Positions 1 to 14,000 of a DNA stretch of 64,000 nt are shown here, piece by piece. The notes beneath the pieces were generated by a model. It saw only the letters and a list, made by a program, of their open reading frames with translations, was not told where the DNA came from and did not search any database. Each line of letters begins with the position of its first letter. Position 1 is the stretch's first letter. The position numbers and the translations under genes were made by a program. This DNA is from Bolinopsis microptera (Eukaryota > Ctenophora > Tentaculata > Lobata > Bolinopsidae): positions 5,265,246 to 5,329,245 of the forward strand of contig NC_087081.1 in assembly GCF_026151205.1 (NCBI RefSeq), given 5' to 3'.

Positions 1-2025
1 TCGGTATAAGACCACACTGGGCAAAGGTACTCAGATACATTAGGAAGCGCCTTCGTTTCGAAATCTTAAGAACAACGGTAATTTCTCTCCGGGGAGACAG
101 AGGGGCGAGAAAGAACTTTGTCAATATAGACAGTTTAGATTTGAACTTGGAGCCACAAGGTCAAGGGTGATTTTCAAAATATTGAGTTTTCAAAGGGTTA
201 TTTTTTCCATTTCACCCTTTTGTAAAAAAGCAATAGTGAAAGGTTACGAATGAAGGTTTTTGCAGAAAAACGATGATGTGGAGAACGAGATAGGTGGGTT
301 TAAATATGTCGTGTGTCCTTCCTTCCTTCCTTACGTCCGTTACCATGCAACGAAAAAGTTGAGCGCGCGCGAGGATTGTTTGCGGAGATGTGATGTATAG
401 ATAGCCTGTGATCTATGAATGCGCGGCGCGACTGTGTTTTAATGTATACGATGTAATGTATAATATTAGGTTATGAACCCAATTTGCACGCGTAGTGTAT
501 TATTATATTGATGTGTATACGAGTATATAGTTTACCTTTGCTTACAATTTCTTGAATTACAGATACAAGTTAAGTTCTACTAGTACTTCTACGGCAATTG
601 AACTGAATTCAAGCGTTTCCCGTACTTAATGCATAATTTATCAATATTATTATCATGAAGATTGAAGTGAGCCATGATTGGAGCTTATACTTAAATTTAT
701 AGTAAATGTGGAATGGAAATCTAGCGTCCGCTAAAATGAAACAACTGGCGCAATTCTTGTTATATAGGGTCATTGTGACATTATGTGTATACTGTTTGAA
801 ACAATTCATTACCTAAAAGTATAAGACCCTACGTATTTAAACTGCATTCCTCTTCCTGTACAACTACTCTTTGTTGTAATGTCTTTTATTGGGCTCATCT
901 ATCATCTGCTATGATATATCTTCATTGTGTTTGGTGTCCTCCTATTAGCAAGTAGAGCTACACTTCTGCTCGATTAATAGTGTGGTATCAAAATTTTGAC
1001 CAAAAACTGATGTAAATGATACCCATTTTTCCCAATTCAGTATGTTGCATCCTTTACAGTGTGATAGTTCCTTATCTAATTGTTATGAATATTTAGCGAT
1101 AAATTGTTGCATACAATTGAACTTTACACATTTACAAATCAATTTCAGCACAAGAAGAATTCAAGAAAGTGTCATTATTATACATACATTTGCTGATGTC
1201 TTGAATTGGAAGTTCAGTTATCATTGTTTTTAGATGAGGATATGCATAGGTTCACAGAATGTACATAAATTTCACAAGCCTTCCTATGAGGTTTTGTAAT
1301 TACGCATGTAACATTGCATGAGGTTAAGAATAGAGTAAAAGTGTGTGTGGCGTCCCTTTGTTTCAGCAAGCTAAATAGCATAGCAAAGCACCGATCAATT
1401 CACTACAATGTACATGTGTGGAATAGGGTTTGTGCCATATTTCTGTCCTTGAATCTACCTGTCCAACTGTTTTGATTTAAAATATAAAACGCTTTGTCTG
1501 CACAATCTACATAATCTACATCCATATTTTGTTATCATTTTACCATTTTAAAGCTAAAGAAATGTCCACAAATGTAGACAAAAAGGTTTCAGTTCTGAGT
1601 TCATTGAAATAACAAACTATTCAGCAAAGGTTACATGTCAAAGTGATATCCAGCATAAGATGTAATGATATTCGATGTCAGATAAAGAAAAGGTAACATT
1701 AAACTATAATTTAATATGCAGTTACTTTAATGTGCAGTTGATTACATTTTTATAGTGCTGGATCTGCTCACAGTGATCATTATGATTTTTCCTCTGTGTA
1801 ATGTTAACTTAAACAGCAAATCTATCTTTATATAATCATGTAAAATATGATTGGATCTAAATATTTAATGTTGTACTTAAAATTATGAAGATAAATGTGT
1901 CATTCGATATGGATCTTAATCGGATATTAATTAATGCATCTCTAAAATACCTAATTTATCCTAGGATCAATTCCTTGGATTTGATGATAGCATCCATTGT
2001 CCTAAAAACTATTGGAAGTATACAG
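1..2025. other. Upstream region, no gene recognised
   Basis: AT-rich sequence with no ORF that looks like a protein family. There is a short CTTCC microsatellite near 319-333 and a CpG-bearing patch near 360-440. Upstream exons or a promoter of the KMT2 gene could be here, but the family's N-terminal landmarks (menin-binding motif, AT-hooks) are not visible. The small open frames at 609-809, 1042-1233 and 1885-2079 look like chance ORFs. Confidence 0.5.
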
Positions 2026-5000
2026 TATGTAGCATTCCTGAGTCTAGTATCAAATCCCAAGAAAAAGTTGAAAAGTTAAGAAAACAGTCTAAAGAGCGTG
2101 TCGAGAAGTCTGAGAAAAAGTAAGTAAATAATAGTAATTATTATGGCTATTAACCTTCCATGATACATAGTTCAATGGTTATTATATATACTTCACAGCA
2201 GAAATAGCTGTATTGAACAGTTCTGATTGTATTTGTTTGTGGATATTAGTATAATTTCTGTGAATAGTTTGAATTCAGTTATCCGCATAATGTTATATTA
2301 TCACACATATCTACTATATTACATTAACTTATATTTGTAATTAATTAACTATTCAAAGTGAATTAACAACACCTAATTTCAGGAGCAGAAAGTTTCAGAG
2401 TTGCAACAAGTGCGAGAACTGCAAGAGGCCGCCGTGTGGTACATGTCGGTACTGTCTTGATAAGCTATACAATGGTAACAAGTCGAGAAGGAAGTGTGTA
2501 TCCAGGAAATGCGTGTTGAAGTCTCCAAAGAACTTGCATACGGTATGTAAAGATATATTGTTGTTTTCAAAATTATAAAACTACCTTTATCTCAATTATG
2601 AAAACAAATAAAATAACTCAATAAAAAAACATTGATCTGAAGTCCTGTACTGATATTGTTACTTGATGTCGTATTCTTTAGTATAAATCAAATTGTAAAT
2701 TTAAATACTGAAAGATATATGTGCCAATATTTCAGCGGGTGCAAAGTATCAAGGAAGAGCTGACAGAAGAATACGATACATCTTCCGACGATGAAGAAGA
2801 CAACTGCGACGAGGACGATATCTTAGATCAGATGTTGAACAAACTTCTTTATGAAGGAGCACACAAGGAGGCTCTCTTTAAAGATTTGCTCGTTTATAAG
2901 TTAGTTCATCTGCTTGCTAATCCAATCATCAAAAAGAATTTTATTGGAACCATTTGTTGCCTTCAATGGTACCTTCAATTTTGATTGGCAATATCACAAG
3001 TAGATCCACTTTAATGTAGCTAATAATCATTATTGTTGATTCCATTAAATTAACTCATTAGTAGTTAATCATCTATCATAATCTATTCTTATCAGGTACT
3101 GGAAGTTGAGGCCGGAACCTAGTCCTGAAGAGCTGGTGTCTCTGGCTAATCTACTGAACATGACCATGGAAGGAATACAGGCATGCGTTAATATATGATT
3201 GGGGACCGGAGGGGGGGGGGGGGGTAAGAGTATGGTATTAGGGGGATATTCATTGATTTTGACCGACAAATGTTGAAACGATTCTCATTTTGCCCATTTC
3301 TACCGCAAATGTTTGTTGCATGAGCATCGATGAGGTTGACCACTGAGGTACTGACTATTGATTGTAATCTTTTCTTGCCCTTTTGTACTGCATACTTCTA
3401 AATATTGTCGCACTGGCAGTGAAATAACAATTTAAGTATTACAGTAGGAATTCGCCTGTACAGACATGTACACTAATTTTGATTATGGTAATTATCAAAT
3501 AGGGTATTCCGTGGAAGTTTTAGCTCCTCTAAATAATTGGTTTTGCTCGTTATAATTGGGCAAATTCCATGTTTGCAAATTTAGCACATGACGGTAATAC
3601 TACTTATCCAATAAAGCAGGTTAGTATTTAAACCATCACCAAGTGTGCAACCTGTCTTGAACCGTACTTATTTGAACTTAGTCTTAGAGTTAGAAACCAA
3701 AATAGAATAAACGTTACTGATGATCTTTAACAGCAAGAATTATTTTCTTAAGAGGCTTTACAGTTTACGTCAGATCAAATTATACTTAAAGTTAAATACG
3801 TAATAGTCTTTACAAATCTGTTTCAAACCGAGTAATTTCTGCATATAGCAACTTATTTCGAATTAAACAAACCCATTTTTCGTCTTCAAGGCAACCGACT
3901 TATTCTCAGTAACAAACACAATTTCAGATACTATCAAACAGTAAAACAGACCTGTTATCAATTCTCCCCAAAACACCCCAAGTTGGGGCTGAACACTCAG
4001 TAGACAGTAACACAGCCAGGAAGCGAATAATGGACATTCTGAAGAAATATCCTAAGGAGACCATTTCTGATCTCAACAAGGTATTTTCTCCTTCTGCTCC
4101 TATCTGCTCCTATTCTGCCTCCTATTTTCTCCTTCTGCTCCTATTCTGCTCCTATTCTGCTCCTATTTTCTCCTTTATATATCAGACAAGAGAAACGTCA
4201 TCTTAGGACGCGAGAAGGATTAGGACTCCTCGGACTACGTATAATTTTTTTTTGGTTTAAAAAAAAGACTTTTTATGAAACACCTTGTATGTGCGTGTGA
4301 TAAGTTATAGAATTGGTAATATTTTTATTAGTAAAGGTTACCAATTAAATTGGATGGTTATTTAATAACCCATCCGTTCAGTCAAAGAAGCTGAAGCTCG
4401 AAATAAAGCGGAGTGCAGCCGAGAAAACCCCCCTTCACGAGGATGTGATGTTGCTGAAGAAGTTGGTGATTAGTGACGTCACAGGCTATACACACCACAC
4501 TCTCGGTTAGTATCTTGTTGAGTGGGGGTTTGAGGGTAGGGGTGGTTACTTTAGATCATCTTCACAGTTGTTGGAGGAGCTGAGAGGCTGTTTAAATTGT
4601 TGATCCTCACCGCGTCAGAGGCTACGGGATTGTTGAAAATAGTGGAACATTGTTTCGTACATCACTTCAATAACAATAACTAAGCACTGTAGTCTTTCTG
4701 AGGTCAAAGCAGGTTTAGTGATATGTTTTTGACCTTTGATAAAAACTTCCAGATAACGGTGATGATGATATTTGCAGGGTTGTTTGTTACGGTACCTATA
4801 TGGTTAGAAGGACTGTACTTGTTCTTAACTAAAAGTGATCACGATCTCTCGCCCTTGTGTCAATCCAGAGGTAAATTGGAACTGGACCCCATTTAACAAA
4901 TGGTTTATTATTTGTATGCAAGACTTTCATTTTTCGTCGTACATCGCTCAATACAATTAAAAAACCGCAATTCTACGCAGATACTTGTTCTGAAACACGG

Positions 5001-8000
5001 CGAGATGGTTGTTTTTGTAAATAGTTTCAGCTGTATTGAAACACATGTACCATTTTGGCACTGTGTTTGGCTTAGTTTTGCACACAACTTCTTCTCATAC
5101 AGCTCCATACCTCCAGGTCTTAGAATGCCGAAAGTAAAGAAGATGACACAAGTGCTTCTCAGTGGCGAGCTGCCCGAAACCCTAGTTCAGTGTTTAGTTG
5201 ACCACGGTCTGAATTGTCCTAAATATATGAACTTGTCTTTTCAGACTCTAACGTCTTGGGCAAAACACTTAGATAAGGTCAGACACAGAGAGCTACATGC
5301 TTAGCTCATCATTTATTCAATCAATCAGTTTAATTGTAATAATATGATTTTTTAAACCGAGTTGTTATAGATTACTAAATATGACCTTCGAGGCTGATTT
5401 CGTTGTATTATTGATATTTTGTTACATTTTATTTGGCTTGTATCCGAAAAATACCCCTTTTATTTGCAGAGAGTAGAAATCAAGCAACCTAAAATGCTGA
5501 CACAAACTCCTCAAAAGTCTTCCGACATCTCCACCTCTGATGAGGTTAAAATCAAAGAGGAGCCTGTTGATTCAGTTTCGGGAACAACTAATCATCCTGT
5601 GGATCAGACTGCCAGGCCCAGTGGAAGTTGTGAATTGGACGATTCCCCGATGATATCTGTTTCAAAAGAAGTAGATACAACAAAAGATGGAAGTAAAGTC
5701 GAAACAGAAATTGACGTTTCTGAAGAGTTGCAATCAGCTTCACACGCAGCACAGGATCAAACGCCAGCTGAATCCGATGATAAAGTTTTAACCGGGAAAA
5801 GAGCTGAAAACCCAACTGAAAAGGACAATACAATTGTGAAGAAAGAAACAGAGTCAAGCAGTGGTTCCATAGCTGGAGCAGTATCAGAAGTTTTAAACGT
5901 CACTGATCTTGAATCAGAAGATACTGATAGCGTGAAAACCAAGGATGACATGGATGCCAAACCAGGTAAATAACCTCAATGTTTTGATCTTGTGGGACGA
6001 TCAGTGGCAAATGGTGAAAATTTAACCTAAAATTTTGCGCGCGCTATTATAGAAAGTTGGCTTCAGCATCGGATTTTTGGCGCGGTTCAACGTACACTCA
6101 TCTTATACTATTGTAGAATTTTAAATGTTGCCTTAATTAGCGCTTGCTTTAGCACAATCGCGGGAAATTACTGGCCAACAACTATTAACGCATGATCTTA
6201 ACGATTACGTCATATTAGAGCTTGATTTAAGATGTGTTGAACCCACGAATTTTGTTAATCGCTTACAATCAAAGCACGTGCTTTTTCACGCGTCTCAACT
6301 TTCAGGATTGGCTATCATAGAACACATTTGTATTGCACGATTTAGCTGTGTTCACTCACCAAATTATGCGTGCCCTTAAGGGCTAAATTATTTTCAATTG
6401 AACGGAAGCCATGCCTTGTGCTATTATAACTTGTATTGACACATTTCTACACATTTTTACACAGCGGAGGAAACTGAAAAGCGGGGTAGAAGATACAAAG
6501 GGTCGGTCGGTAAACGCGGAAAATCCCAGCCAAAGAAACAGGCAAAAAAGGAGGAGCAGACTTTTAACAAGTTGGATGGTGGCTTAGTCACAATACTTTG
6601 GAGAGTAAGTCGTACTAATTGATTTAGTCGCATTGATCACTTGCACACTCTCGTTATCTGGATATAATAATTGAACCCAAATCAATCTTAAAATCATTGC
6701 TCATCAGGAAGCCAGTATGGATCAAGTTTGGACGGAAGGATACTTTATACCAACTACCCACTACGGTTCTAGCTGCCCTGAGCTCTGTTATTTATGTGGC
6801 AGTTCGGGATTGGGCGGATTTATATTCTGTTCTGCTTGTGCGGAACCTTTTCACAAGTAAGCTTATATGTCTCGTTCTTAACCAGAATTGGGTGAATATT
6901 TGATAAAATTTAAAGTTTTGGTGTGTGAATTAAACCTTGGTGTGAGAATTAGTGTGGAAATAAAAGAGATATTTATTTTATTATATCATATATCTTAATT
7001 AAGTGACAGTAAGTATTATTATCATAACTACAGATTATATTATTTCAGTTAGTATCGACATGAATGTTACGATTATAGTTTATTTTTATATTATATTATA
7101 CTCAATAAAATGGTTTCAAAGCCCTTAAGGGTGGCCCTCGGGTCTTTAAAACAAAACAATAGTATTTGTACCTACTCAAAATGTTCCCTACCGTACATCA
7201 AAGGCCCCCCATTTTATTCAATCTGTATCGCAGATACTGTGTTGACATTGAGGATGACGAAGTGATATCAGCTGACTGGAAGTGTGAGCGGTGTATAATG
7301 TGCCACGTGTGCAGTAAAAACACCGAGGAAATGGTAAGACAATAGCTTGTAGTGTGAGAGGGAGGTCAATATAAGATAATATTGTGATAAAGTTATTATA
7401 GGCTAATAGCTTGTTGTTTTTTTAACAAACTCAAATACATGGACAGTATATTGTTTCCGCTCGCGCTGGTCAACCCCATGCCCAAATTGCCCCCCCCCCC
7501 CCCTTCCCCCTCTGATTTGAATATCTGCTCACCATATACTCTTATTTCCCAGTTGTTAAAGTGCTGTGAGTGCTACCACACCTACCATGCATCCTGTCTC
7601 CCTTCTGACATCTGCAAAGTTCCCAGTAAGAACGGAATTTGGAAGTGTCCAGTTTGCCTCTTCTGTAGGAAGGTTTGTGATTTTAAAGCTTATTTTGGTG
7701 ACCAAATTATGCCTCAGTATAATTGTTGAAATTTAAAAATAACCTAAATATGCAGTTTTTATTCTCTCACGAAAATTTATACGCTCAGCTAGAATTAATC
7801 GTTTGAACAGACATAAGAAAAAATACCGTTTTGACCTAATTTGTATTTGGTAGTTTTCAAGTAAGTTTTATTTAACATTTTTCATAGTGTGGAACTAAGG
7901 GTAACAGTGAAACAAAATGGCTGTATGATTTCTCAGTGTGTAAACCGTGTGGAAAGCTTTACAGTAAAGGTAATATATCATTTTAATACCAATTAAATTA

Positions 8001-11000
8001 TGTTAATTCTATTATTTAATTTGTTTAATAAAATCAATGATTGGTTGCTATCTCTAATATTAATTAAGTGTACACTGTACATTTACCCTCATGACTAATT
8101 TCATGATTTACTTAATATTGAGTCGGGGGGGGGGGGGGGGGGGGGGGCCAATGGCATAAATGGAGAAAATGGAGAATTACTCGTGGGTTTTTCCATTTTC
8201 TCCATAGAAAAAGTCTCCATTTTATGCCATTTTATGCCATTTTATGCCATTGAAAACCTGAAAAATTTAGAATTTCGAGAAAAATTATTTTTGAAAAAGA
8301 TATTTTCGGCCAATAATGAACAGGGTATCATGAAACATGGAGAAAAGTGGTTTTCAGAAAAACTTTGAAAAATGTTGACTTAGAAAATTTTCGGTCCGAG
8401 TCATTTTCGATAGTACCTCCCGTATCGAGAGCTCCCGATTCCGAGCTCTTGTTGCAAAGGGGAGGCCTGCCTTCCGGGATCGCATTATCTCGAGTCCAAA
8501 ATTGTGTATCAAGGGGAAGTTGTGGACTTCGAAAAACCGAAAAAATATTTTCGGCAAATAATGAACAGGGTAGCATGAAACGTGGAGAAAAGCGGTTTTC
8601 AGAAAAATTTGAAAAATTTTGACCGAAAAAATATTTTCGGCTTAAAATGAACAAGGTAGCATGAAACGTGGAGAAAAGTGTTTTTCAGAAAAACTTTGAA
8701 AAATTTTGACTTAGAAATTTACCCCTCGGTACACAATTTTGGACTCGAGGCTTCCCCCTGGTAATGCGTTCTCGGAAGGCAGACCTCCCCTTTGCAACAC
8801 GAGCTCGGATTCGGGAGCTCTCGATGCGAGAGGTACGTATCGAGAATGACTCGGGCCGGAAATTTTCTAAGTCAAAAAATTTTTCTTGAAAAATTGTTGT
8901 TTTCTTTTTTCAAAGTTTTTCTAAAAACCACTTTTTTCCACGTTTCATGCTACCCTCTTCATTATTAGCCGAAAATATTTTTTTGGTTTTTCGGTTTATC
9001 GAAGTCTGCACCTACCCCTCGATACACATATTTGGACTCGAGCCTTCCCCTGGTAAGTGGTAATGCGATCTCGGAAGGCAGGCCTCCCCTTTGCAGTGCG
9101 AGCTTGTTTCGACTTTCGAGGATGTAGGTCTCACTTCTCAGTGCCTATTACTCTCCCCTATTACTCACTCCTGCTGTAGCCTGTAGAAATAACTTTACAC
9201 TAGGCTTGAGTAATTATGAGTTTGCCTGAAGTGTGCCTCTACTAACCTAGTATAAGCATCTAGTAGCCTACTATGAGCTTTCCTAAGCTTGTTACGTCCC
9301 TAGTAAGCGTAAATAAACATGTTAGGATGTCCAATTTAGGTGTTAAATGGTGTTAAAGATGAAATTTCGAAGACAAAATTCATGGCATAAAATGGAGAAA
9401 ATGGAGAATTACTCATGGGTTTTTCCATTTTCTCCATAGAAAAAGTCTCCATTTTATGCCATTTTATGCCATTTTATGCCATTGGCCCCCCCCCATTGAG
9501 TCTTGAAAGATATCTGAGATATGATCAGAGGTAAACTGACCATCATTATAATTATAATATTAAATCAGTGTAAAAGAATAAGCAATCAAATATCAATAGC
9601 GTCAAATTTTTGTCAATCTCTCAAAAGTTAATTGGAAATGTTCTTGAATAAAAGCGTATTAGGAAATATGGTCCTTTCTATCTCCCAGCAAAGGTGTTTT
9701 TGCGGTAGAAACTGCGGTAGAAACTGTCTTATTATCTCCAAGCAAAGGTGTTTTTGCGGTAGAAACTGCGGTAGAAACTGTCTTATTATCTCCAAGCAAA
9801 GGTGTTTTTGCGGTAGAAACTGCGGTAGAAACTGTCTTATTATCGGGAGTGTTTCCTGGAGAAGGCAGCTCCCCTCTTCTGAACATCTTCTTATCCACAA
9901 ACTCTCTAAAGCTTCTAATGGAGAAGTAATAAACTATTGGATTACAAAAGTTAGTCAAATAAAAACTGTACATGGTAATAATTTTACCGAGCGCTTTAGC
10001 ATCATCACTCCAGGACTCGTACCACACTGTTAGTTCCACTGCCATCATAGCTGCTGTGGGTACAGTAGCAAGGGAGTAGATAGCTGCAACTGCAATGATA
10101 GCTGTAGCTCCTTTTGTTTGAGTCCCTCCTGTGAGCCTCCTAACGAGGACAATCAGCCATATTGTTGTAGTGATGATCACTGCTGCCACTAGAATCATGT
10201 AGATGATTAGAAAGGTGCCGAAGTATTCTCTGTGAGTGTAGTCAACCCAACATTGGTATGAGATGTGGTCGTAGTAGATGTTGTCCCTGTGGAGTGTGAA
10301 CCAATAAATACATAGATAAAATAAAATGCATCAGCACTATAATAATAGCGATACATACTGATAAACTCCGTACCATTATTATTGTTACCTAAAGTAAGTA
10401 TATAGTAAGGACTGTCAAAGATACAGTTAAGGATTCAAAGTTCAAACCATATACCTGTAGACCAAAGATGCAGTTAAGGATTGAAATTTCAAACCATATA
10501 CCTGTAGACCAAAGATGCAGTTAAGGATCTAAATTTCAAACCATATACCTGTAGACCAAAGATGCAGTTAAGGATCTAAATTTCAAACCATATACCTGTA
10601 GACCAAGGTGCTGATCAGACAAGATGTGACCACTAGAGCCCAGATAGCAGACACAGCTAGGAGTACGTGTTTTGTGTCACGTGTGACCACTGAAAGTGGG
10701 AACATGATGCATGTCAACTTGCTGACACACAACAGAGCCACTAGCAGTGGGGTTATGTTGTAGAAAACGTTGGTAAGGTACCTGAGGAAATTTTTTAGGA
10801 ATCAACAATCAAACTAAATGATTTGTTGCATATATACTGAGATCAAACTATCAATTTACACTTTACAGGCTGTCGTCAAACATGCAAGTAAAATCTAAAA
10901 TCCCTAAAAAATCTGAAAAGTCTTGAAACATACCTGTCGGCTACACAGAGGTGGTGCCCGTAGATCCAACCCTCAGCAGCAATAGCACTGATAGTGGGGA

Positions 11001-14000
11001 TAGTACCTGTTAGAGTGTACCCAATATCCGCTGCTGCCAGATTGTCTATCAGTCTGATTGAGTATTGGTCTAGCTTGAGAGCATTGTGTTTACGGGAGGA
11101 TATCAACACGATGGTGTTGCCGAGTAGTGACATGATGGTTGAGATGACACTCCATGTTATAAGAGCATATCGTACTGAATCAGGCACTGTGAAACTCATT
11201 GTACTGGTAAGACGTTGTAAGAAATTTAGTAAATTAAAGAAAGAAAGTGATGATATGGTCGAAAGTGTTTGTCTATTCTGTTATGTGTATTATAACTATG
11301 AACAAAAACATAATTCAAGATGTTTAAATTGTTCTGCAAAGAAATGCAACTGAACTGCATACGGGAATACAGTACGTTAAATGCCTCTGCTATAAAGCTG
11401 ATACTCTTTAAAAACGTAGGAGAATAAGAAACCTGACACCTACTCAAAAGTCAGAATCGCCTCAGAACCTTATTTGAATTCTGAATTTCCCCCGGAGCCC
11501 GGCAAATTTTGGAATTTGGACAACAAAATTCTTTAAAGGCCTAAATCAAATATGGAAAATAAGTTGATGAATCAACTTACTCACCAATAAATCGATTAAA
11601 TAACCTATTACTTAATTTATTAATTAACTAAACAATTGTCCATGTTAAGGTAACTACTGTCCCTGTGTGAAGCGGTGTATGAGGATGAAGATTACGACAC
11701 TCCCATGGTTTCGTGTGTGAGCTGTGAACACTGGGTACACATCGAGGTGATCACTTTTAAAAATAATTGGTAATTTTGTTAATAAACTAATTGATTGCCT
11801 GCAATCAATTAGTTATCGATCGTGCTAATTGATTGTTATATCGGAAGGGATTAATTAGTAAATCAATTGTAAAATAGGTAAGATTATTAACTGATCGCTC
11901 AATTAACTAACCAATGAATATAATATATTGTTAATGTTGAATTAACTGATCAAACAACTGACTCATCAAGTAATCAATCGACTAATTAATTACACAATTA
12001 ATTAATCTCGACAGTGTGATAACATATCGGAGCTAGAGTATGAAGCAATGAGTAACCTGCCTGAAGACAGGGTCGTGTACGTGTGTAGACGGTGTTGCAG
12101 GGATAACGTGTGGAGACAGGAAATGATGCAGTGCGTACAAGAAAACCTCGCTCACGTAAGTTAACTGGATAATTAATTAACGTTAATATATATAGTGTAG
12201 TAGGTTTTAATTTCAGTCAAATTTGATGATTTGATAATTTTTTTTTCAAATTTTAATACCAGCACGGTGGGTGGCTAACAATTTAACTCTAAGATACATA
12301 TTATAATATATGAAAACATTTTCCAAACCACTATCTAACGAATCACGTTACAGTGCCTGGAAGCTATGCAGGGAGTGGTAGACCACTCCAAAATACGACT
12401 GCACAAGTACACTACAGTACGTAGCATCAGAATGTTTGAGAATGATGTGTTTGGGTACATTGCGTCAACTCCTGGTGCTGTGGGGACCTTTAGAGCAGTG
12501 AGTAGAACCAGCGTTGCCCCCCCCCCCCCCCCCCAATAGCGTACAACCCCCCTCACTAGAGCAGTGAGTAGAACCAGCGTTGCCCCCCCCCCACTAGCGT
12601 ACAACCCCCCTCACTAGAACAGTGAGTAGAACCAGCGTTGCCCCCCCCCCCACTAGCGTACAACCCCCCTCACTAGAACAGTGAGTAGAACCAGACACCA
12701 GTGTTGCCCCCCCCCCCCCACTAGCGTACAACCCCCCCTCACTAGAACAGTGAGTAGAACCAGTGCTGCCTTCCCCACTAGCGTACAACCCCCCTCACTA
12801 GAGCAGTGAGTAGAACCAGCGTTGCCCCCCCCCCCCCAATTCGTACACCCCCCTCACTAGAGCAATGAGTAGAACCAGCGTTGGCCCCCCCCCCCACTAG
12901 CGTACAACCCCCCCCCCTCACTAGAGCAATGAGTAGAACCAGTGCTGCCTTCCCCACTAGCGTACAACCCCCCTCACTAGAGCAATGAGTAGAACCAGCG
13001 TTGCCCCCCCCCCCCCACTAGCGTACAACCCCCCTCACTAGAACAGTGAGTAGAACCAGCGTGACCCCCCCAGTAGCGTACAACCCCCTTCTCTCCTTCG
13101 TTTATGCCTTGGTGCAGTTATAATAGACCTGTCAACTGTCACCAAATGGGTGTATTGAATATTACTACTGTGTGTAGGATATTGCGTTATCATTTATCCT
13201 GCAAAACATTAGCATTACTATTATAATGTGAAAGGGGTGTTCAATCCATTTTCTGAACTTTTCGAACAGAGCTGTTGATACATTTTAAACATATACATTT
13301 ATTAGTTAATATAAATTATTTTCAGGTCCTTAACGAGTGTTTCCCCTGGCTATCCAAAGTAAAAAAGGGACAATTTGACGTAAAAACACCTGTCAAAACA
13401 CCCAAGAAGATTCACTGGTTCAACAAGACCTCAACACGACACAAAGAACCACAGAAGTACGAGACTTCTACTTTCGTTGAGAAGGATTGTAGAACTTGCG
13501 TCTTGTGCAATCAGAAAGGTGAGAATTCAGTTATCTGTGCGGCACCTGTTTCGATGGCCGTTAAATATTATGATAAGTGGTAGAAGAAATTTTTCTTGTT
13601 TCCCTGTTTAATCTTTCCCTTATCCCTTATCTATGAAATTCTAATTCTAGCTTTCAATTGATTAATTATTAATTACATATTATTAACTAATTAATTATCA
13701 GGTGATTTGCCGGAGAAAAGTTGTGGTAGACTGTTGGCTTGTGGAGTAGACAACTGGATTCACGTTAACTGCGCCCTGTGGAGCTCAGAGGTACGTGTCA
13801 ATCTGGTAACAGATTGTTGTTGCCTGGTAAATCCCAAATCTAACAGTGACGGGTCACATGCAATATCTCCCTGTATTATTGGTCACTAGAAATAAATTGC
13901 GCGTAGGTTTGAATCCTATTGTTCGCAAACCTTTAGTTTACATTTACTAAAAATACATGCATGTATTTTATGTATTCCAGGTGTGCACTATATTCGTTAA

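Noticed and set aside
1885-2079. 64-codon ORF before CXXC
   Set aside because: Runs in another frame from the Lys/Glu-rich segment that splices correctly into the CXXC exon.
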